Shown in pieces: positions 6,132-6,276 of a DNA stretch of 6,276 nt. The stretch is from an uncultured Allobaculum sp. (GTDB lineage: Bacteria; Bacillota_I; Bacilli_A; Erysipelotrichales; Erysipelotrichaceae), in NCBI GenBank assembly GCA_948467695.1, contig CAOKFJ010000115.1, positions 1 through 6,276 on the forward strand, in the 5' to 3' direction. The notes below the pieces were generated by a model that was not told where the DNA came from, searched no databases, and worked only from the letters and a program-made list of their open reading frames with translations. Position numbers and translations under genes: made by a program. Each line of letters opens with the position of its first letter. The first letter of the stretch is position 1.

Positions 6132-6183
6132 CTGCATTGCAGACGCATCTCGTAAATGCGTTTCTGAGTACCGTCTGCTGCAG
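6132..6183 (-). promoter_or_regulatory. Leader hairpin(s) of paralog 1
   Basis: GCAGACG (6172-6178, minus strand) pairs with CGTCTGC (6139-6145), and after a 2-nt bulge CTGCA pairs with TGCAG. Inside, ACGCAT (6156-6161) can instead pair with ATGCGT (6143-6148). This shares three bases with the outer stem, so the two folds compete. The element ends just upstream of the AAGGAG ribosome binding site (6122-6127). No known riboswitch consensus is recognised. Confidence 0.45.
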
Positions 6184-6200
6184 TGATCCTCTATATTTAG

Positions 6201-6228
6201 ATCATAGATAGTATTGTTTTTTTTTCAA
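6201..6228 (-). promoter_or_regulatory. Promoter of paralog 1 with a poly-A spacer
   Basis: The minus strand has TTGAAA (6223-6228), a 16-bp spacer and TATGAT (6201-6206), a good sigma-70-type match. A run of nine As (6217-6225) overlaps the end of the -35 and the start of the spacer, so a change in its length would change the spacing. The leader would be about 80 nt. Confidence 0.6.
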
Positions 6229-6236
6229 CACATTAT

Positions 6237-6249
6237 GCTAATCCGTCCT
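6237..6249 (-). promoter_or_regulatory. Shared upstream block AGGACGGATTAGC (paralog 1)
   Basis: This 13-bp block recurs with one mismatch upstream of paralog 2 (4545-4557). It lies just upstream of the -35. Beyond it to the window edge (6250-6276) nothing is recognised. Confidence 0.35.
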
Positions 6250-6276
6250 TATTCGTCAGTTACCTGTCCACAGCGG

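Overview
The window reads as chromosomal DNA of a low-to-mid GC Gram-positive bacterium (Bacillota). The grounds are a single-chain dimeric-type glycyl-tRNA synthetase next to dnaG, strong GGAGG-type ribosome binding sites, intrinsic terminators, and secreted proteins with DUF5648-like repeats. The glycyl-tRNA synthetase/primase order fits Erysipelotrichia-like genomes, but that placement is from memory and is only a weak inference. All convincing genes lie on the minus strand, so transcription runs from right to left.

Right half (about 3000-6276): two tandem paralogous genes for secreted proteins. The upstream gene (4810-6111) is intact. It encodes a signal peptide, an N-terminal domain I do not recognise, a linker domain and three C-terminal DUF5648-like repeats (YRLYNPN..HFYT type). 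The downstream paralog (3093-4400) has the same architecture along its whole length. It carries one in-frame TAA where the intact copy has a glutamine codon, splitting it into an N-terminal secreted half and a repeat half that has no convincing start of its own. The two genes have matching promoter layouts (TTGAA-type -35, 16-bp spacer, TAYGAT -10), a shared upstream block around GGACGGATT, and a long leader hairpin before the ribosome binding site. The intact gene also has a nine-A run overlapping its -35 and spacer and a seven-G run early in its coding sequence, both possible slippage sites. Each gene is followed by an intrinsic terminator.

Left half (1-2810): housekeeping genes. glyQS (1425-2810) has a clear -10 box and no visible T-box leader, and it ends at a 15-bp terminator hairpin. 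dnaG (1-1290) follows with its own ribosome binding site and runs off the left edge, so its helicase-binding domain is not in the window. Its TOPRIM catalytic motifs are intact, but about 20 residues usually found between the DxD motif and the DPD motif are missing.

The two halves look functionally unrelated. The paralog pair is an accessory surface or secretion locus placed upstream of a conserved translation and replication cluster. No mobile element, CRISPR array, tRNA or rRNA was seen.
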